This document shows, piece by piece, positions 60,882-64,000 of a DNA stretch of 64,000 nucleotides. The DNA comes from Bacteroidales bacterium. GTDB taxonomy: Bacteria; Bacteroidota; Bacteroidia; Bacteroidales; UBA932. The stretch covers positions 62,001 through 126,000 of the forward strand of contig JAFRRA010000004.1 in assembly GCA_017428325.1 (NCBI GenBank), written 5' to 3'. The position numbers were made by a program, and so were the translations under genes. The notes beneath the pieces were generated by a model. The model was not told the origin of the DNA. It worked only from the letters and a program-made list of their open reading frames with translations, and did no database searches. Within the stretch, counting starts at the first letter, position 1. Each line of letters begins with the position of its first letter.

Positions 60882-61727
60882 ATGTTAGTTGCAGTTGTTG
60901 GAAACGGAACAATGGGCCACGGCATAGCACAGGCATTCGCTACCGCAGGTCACGACGTTCTCCTCAAGGGACGCAGCGAGGCATCTCTTGCAAGAGCACA
61001 CAAAGCCATCGAGAAATTCCTCAACAGAAGTGTTGAAAAGGGAAAGATGGAGGCAAGTGTAAAAGACGAGATTATCGCCAGAATCAAGGACACTTTCAAT
61101 TATGAGGATCTCAAGGACGCAGACCTCGTAATAGAGGTTGTTGCCGAGGATATGGCGGTAAAGAAGGAAATCTGGGAGACCCTGGACAAGGTCTGCAAGC
61201 CTGAGGCCATCCTTGCTTCCAATACTTCTTCGCTGAGTATCACAGCTATAGCAGCATTCACCACACGTCCTCAGAACGTGATTGGAATGCACTTCTTCAA
61301 CCCGGTTCCTCTGATGAAGCTGGTTGAGGTTATCAAGGGTCAGCTCACCTCCCCTGAGGTTCACGACAAGGTTGTAGAGATAGCAAAGGCTATCGGCAAG
61401 TGCCCTGTATCTGTTAACGAGGCTCCTGGCTTTGTTGTAAACAGAATCCTTATTCCTCTTGTAAACGAGGGAGTTGGAATCCTGGCAGACGGTATCGCAA
61501 CCAAGGAGGAGATTGATGCCGCAATGCAGATGGGCGCCAACCATCCTATGGGACCTCTGGCTCTCGGAGACCTCATCGGTCTGGATGTCTGCCTTGCAAT
61601 CATGGAAGTTCTCTACAACGAGTTCGGAGACAGCAAGTACCGTCCACATCCGCTTCTCAGGAAGATGGTACGCGCAGGCCTTCTCGGACGCAAGACAGGA
61701 AAGGGCTTCTACGACTATAGCAAATAG
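60882..61727 (+). CDS. hbd: 3-hydroxybutyryl-CoA dehydrogenase
   Basis: Reduces acetoacetyl-CoA to 3-hydroxybutyryl-CoA. The 281-residue protein starts with the Rossmann motif [20 protein letters not shown]. It has the catalytic histidine in [16 protein letters not shown] and the C-terminal helical domain [19 protein letters not shown], with [13 protein letters not shown] at the end. It forms a two-gene unit with crt. Together with the CoA-transferase it lets acetoacetyl-CoA rejoin the butyrate pathway. No thiolase is visible in the window. Confidence 0.95.
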   Translation: MLVAVVGNGTMGHGIAQAFATAGHDVLLKGRSEASLARAHKAIEKFLNRSVEKGKMEASVKDEIIARIKDTFNYEDLKDADLVIEVVAEDMAVKKEIWETLDKVCKPEAILASNTSSLSITAIAAFTTRPQNVIGMHFFNPVPLMKLVEVIKGQLTSPEVHDKVVEIAKAIGKCPVSVNEAPGFVVNRILIPLVNEGVGILADGIATKEEIDAAMQMGANHPMGPLALGDLIGLDVCLAIMEVLYNEFGDSKYRPHPLLRKMVRAGLLGRKTGKGFYDYSK

Positions 61728-61743
61728 TCAAGCTATTTGCTAT

Positions 61744-61783
61744 AAATAAATGAGCAGATTGCAAAATCTGCTCATTTATTTTT
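61744..61783 (+). terminator. Strong terminator after hbd
   Basis: A perfect 17-bp stem with a GCAA tetraloop (61761-61764) is followed by T-rich sequence. It is palindromic, so it can also act on the opposite strand behind the gene at 61857. Confidence 0.9.
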
Positions 61784-61791
61784 ATCACCCC

Positions 61792-61853
61792 GCGCACTCA
61801 GTGCGCACCCCTCAAGGGGTATCACGGCCTACCCGGCCGGGCACTAAAGTGCC
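61792..61853. repeat. Cluster of four adjacent short palindromes
   Basis: In 62 bases four hairpins follow each other: GCGCACT/AGTGCGC (61792-61806), ACCCCT/AGGGGT (61807-61820), a GGCC-type element around CGGCCTACCCGGCCGG (61825-61840), and GGCACT/AGTGCC (61840-61853). The first and last share GCACT/AGTGC. This looks like a repeat unit or structured RNA element; it is not needed as a terminator because one already precedes it. Confidence 0.6.
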
Positions 61854-61856
61854 TTA

Positions 61857-62627
61857 TTAATTCTGTGGAGCGGAGGAGTCGAACCAGTGGCCGTTCCACT
61901 TCCAGTAGAGTTCAGGGTCAGCACCGCCGTCAAAGTCAATGTTATCGCCATTGGCGTGAAAGACCACCAAGCCTCTTTGAGGAGTGTATTCCGGAAGGAA
62001 ATACTCATCGGTGTTAAGCGGCTTCAGTGTCTTGTCTCCCTTAGGGTCATAGTTCCAGAACATCAGGTTCTGGTAAACCCCTATCCCATCATCACCGTCC
62101 CATAACCTGTGGTATGCAAGGCCTATTGCCCAGGTTTCAGGATAGAAGAACTGCCAGGCTTTAAGGCGGAAATTATCATTGTAGTCCGCATTTTCATAAA
62201 AATCCTCTACTAAAGAAATGAAATGATTGGCTTCATCTTCCACTATGGTTGCTTTGGTATTGCCGTTTAAACAAGCCAGCAGCATCGGCATAGGATAAAC
62301 CTCGGCGATTGCCTTTAAAATTGCCTTCATGTCAGGGACATCGGAGGTTTCCTGTCCGGGAACCACGATGCTCAGTTTCCTCCATGCATTGTTAACCCCG
62401 TGTTCAATAACATCCCCGTCGAGCGGATTCTTGCGGATCTTCCCCAGAGGGGTAATTGTCAAGCTGTCAGCGGTGGCATACAGCTTCTCGACATCAAGGG
62501 TGTCAGCGGCTGCAGGTGTGACTTTATCCTGATTGTTGGCCTCGGTAGCCGGAGTATTGTTCTTGCAGTAGGACAGCAGCATTGCGGCACACCCGGCAAA
62601 CGCAATCAAATACAGCAGTTTTTTCAT
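61857..62627 (-). CDS. Lipoprotein of unknown function with WG-type tail
   Basis: No family recognised. The 256-residue protein has a signal peptide with lipobox (CAAMLLSYCKNN, lipidated Cys21), then a Thr/Asn/Ala linker to about residue 45. The folded part includes FYENADYNDNFRLKAWQFF, ETWAIGLAYHRLWDGDDG, and an aromatic end ELYWKWNGHWFDSS. It follows the GDPD/PIG-L fusion gene after 4 nt and is probably cotranscribed. The CKNNTPA start matches the small lipoprotein at 41522, which may reflect a common sorting or leader unit. Confidence 0.6.
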   Translation of the reverse strand: MKKLLYLIAFAGCAAMLLSYCKNNTPATEANNQDKVTPAAADTLDVEKLYATADSLTITPLGKIRKNPLDGDVIEHGVNNAWRKLSIVVPGQETSDVPDMKAILKAIAEVYPMPMLLACLNGNTKATIVEDEANHFISLVEDFYENADYNDNFRLKAWQFFYPETWAIGLAYHRLWDGDDGIGVYQNLMFWNYDPKGDKTLKPLNTDEYFLPEYTPQRGLVVFHANGDNIDFDGGADPELYWKWNGHWFDSSAPQN

Positions 62628-62631
62628 AGAT

Positions 62632-64000
62632 TTATTTTGTTTTAAGGTTTAATGACTCAAAAATCCTGTTGCCGTCAGTCTGGCGGACGAATGCCTCGGC
62701 AGCTTTGCAGCGGTTCTCGATACCGCGGAACACTTCCATAGGCGTGTGCCATCCCTCAAACAGTGGCGGCATATCCTGGCTTACGTGGCACCAGCAGGCA
62801 TTGTGCTTTTCTTCAACAACCGATGAAATATCCACATAATCAGTAGGCTGGAAGTTCTGTGTCTGAGTTCCGCTCATTACTTCGAAATAATACAGGTCAA
62901 AGACACGGCCGCTTCTTCTCCAACTGTCATAAACCAGTATAGAGCAAATGCGGTGGTCTCTGTGCCCGTCTATAGGCCAGTGTGTAAAGACTATATCCGG
63001 CTCCTCTTCTCTAATGAGCTTTAGCATCTCATCATAACGCTCCTTGGTTATCTCTGTCTGTCCGTCAATTTGTGTCATAAAGCGGTATTCGGCACCCGTG
63101 ACAGCACAGGCATTTCTTGCCTCTTCGCTCCTTATGGCTGCAGCCTCATCGTTATTCTTGCCAGCTATACCTGCCTCACCCCTTGTCAGATACACGCACT
63201 TGACATCATAGCCGGCTCTCTTCATAAGGATCATAGTTCCGCCGCAGCCTGTCTCAGGATCATCGGGATGGGCTCCGATTATCAGCACTTTCTTAGGAAG
63301 GGTTCCGTCTATTATCTGTTGGGCGGTGACAGGGTTGTTGGTGGTTATCTGGTCCACACCTAAATCCACCATACGCTTGATGTCTGCTTTCCTGTCCACT
63401 GTCCAGACATTGACATCCATACCGAGACTGTGAGCCTGCCCAACCCATTCAGGATGCTTGTCGAATACAGAATAATGGTAATCCAAGCCTTTTATGCCCA
63501 AGGCCTTCAGCTCCTGAGGAGATTTCTCTCCCCCAAGATACTGGACCACTGTCTTCGGATACTTCTTGGCTGCCGCCTTGCACACTTCCAGGCTGAAGGA
63601 GATAATTGTCATATCGTCCATATTCATCCTGTGCTTCTTTAAAGCCTCGGCAACCTTCTCGAATACAGGAAGATATCCACCCTTGTCGCGATAATCCTCC
63701 TTGATTTCAAGCACAGGGCGGATCTTGCATTTCTTTATCAGCGACAAGTATTCGTCCAGTGAAGGCGGGGCCTCACCGTTGGAAAGCCTCTCCCCTCTCA
63801 CTGTTTCGAATGTCTCTTTCTGCACATCGGGAAGTGATACGATCCTCGGACCGTGGCAGACTATAAGCTGGTTGTCTGAAGTCAAATTAACATCAAACTC
63901 AGAGCCATATGCCCCTATGCTGTCCGCAGCCCTGTAAGACGCTAGGGAATTGTGCGGAAGGATGTTCCCCTTAATATTCCAGTATCCCCTGTGGGCTATG
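62632..64000 (-). CDS. Glycerophosphodiester phosphodiesterase / PIG-L deacetylase fusion (partial)
   Basis: Runs off the right edge, in frame to base 63999, so the N-terminus is missing. The visible part has two domains. The first is GDPD-like, with AHRGYWNIKGN, then EFDV and VCHG, and LEIKEDYRDKGG and NVWTVDRKADIKR further on. This matches the phosphodiesterase barrel, although the usual PEN reads PHN. From about base 63300 a PIG-L deacetylase domain begins with the zinc motif IGAHPDDPETGCGG and continues to HWPIDGHRDHR. The first could cleave glycerol or lipid phosphodiesters and the second deacetylate an amino sugar. A signal peptide cannot be judged. It is 4 nt upstream of a lipoprotein gene. 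Confidence 0.85.
   Translation of the reverse strand, partial: IAHRGYWNIKGNILPHNSLASYRAADSIGAYGSEFDVNLTSDNQLIVCHGPRIVSLPDVQKETFETVRGERLSNGEAPPSLDEYLSLIKKCKIRPVLEIKEDYRDKGGYLPVFEKVAEALKKHRMNMDDMTIISFSLEVCKAAAKKYPKTVVQYLGGEKSPQELKALGIKGLDYHYSVFDKHPEWVGQAHSLGMDVNVWTVDRKADIKRMVDLGVDQITTNNPVTAQQIIDGTLPKKVLIIGAHPDDPETGCGGTMILMKRAGYDVKCVYLTRGEAGIAGKNNDEAAAIRSEEARNACAVTGAEYRFMTQIDGQTEITKERYDEMLKLIREEEPDIVFTHWPIDGHRDHRICSILVYDSWRRSGRVFDLYYFEVMSGTQTQNFQPTDYVDISSVVEEKHNACWCHVSQDMPPLFEGWHTPMEVFRGIENRCKAAEAFVRQTDGNRIFESLNLKTK

Overview
The window most likely comes from a strictly anaerobic, fermentative member of the Bacteroidota, probably Bacteroidales. The evidence is many Bacteroidota-type lipoproteins, perfect TAnnTTTG -7 promoter boxes (several with a TTTG -33 box 19-21 nt upstream), few Shine-Dalgarno sequences, DUF3857 proteins, C69 dipeptidases, and a cysteate synthase of the kind linked to sulfonolipids in this phylum. 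Genus cannot be fixed from sequence alone; a Rikenellaceae-like or uncultured Bacteroidales genome is a guess. No rRNA, tRNA, CRISPR array, transposase or phage gene was seen. Coding density is very high.

Layout. 1-7368 (+): a translationally coupled run of the 3' end of hydG ([FeFe]-hydrogenase maturase), rel, a surface lipoprotein, a predicted beta-barrel protein and an unusually short ispG. 7370-19721 (-): ftcD-hutU-hutH-hutI (histidine to glutamate), continuing with 10-nt spacing into three DUF3857 paralogues, two of which have lost the transglutaminase cysteine. 19770-25530: lysO, an esterase lipoprotein, a CD225 protein, a DUF2752 protein and a three-gene envelope operon. 25634-34207 (+): two tandem C69 dipeptidases, carA, carB and a Ca2+/Na+ antiporter. 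34278-41060 (+): a MarR regulator, five heterodisulfide-reductase-like redox genes and cysteate synthase. 41132-41812 (-): two small envelope proteins. 42106-46943 (+): hydBAC, an electron-bifurcating-type [FeFe] hydrogenase, then an L,D-transpeptidase. 47028-59878 (-): a twelve-gene operon for lysine fermentation. 60063-61727 (+): crt and hbd. 61857-64000 (-): a lipoprotein and a GDPD/PIG-L fusion that runs off the edge.

How the genes work together. Dipeptidases and the hut and kam operons point to peptide and amino-acid fermentation. KamA, KamDE (with reactivase KamBC), Kdd, Kce and Kal convert lysine to acetoacetate plus crotonyl-CoA; Bcd/EtfAB reduces crotonyl-CoA, and the CoA transferase releases butyrate. 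Crt and Hbd could reduce acetoacetyl-CoA back into the same route. NADH and reduced ferredoxin made on the way can be disposed of as H2 by HydABC, for which HydG is a maturase.

The most unusual locus is the Hdr-like cluster, whose gene order (C-B-A-C2-B2, the last fused to a membrane domain) resembles sulfur-oxidising sHdr systems and which ends 5 nt before cysteate synthase, a sulfite-consuming enzyme. A sulfite-supply or thiol-redox module for sulfonolipid synthesis is a reasonable but unproven reading.
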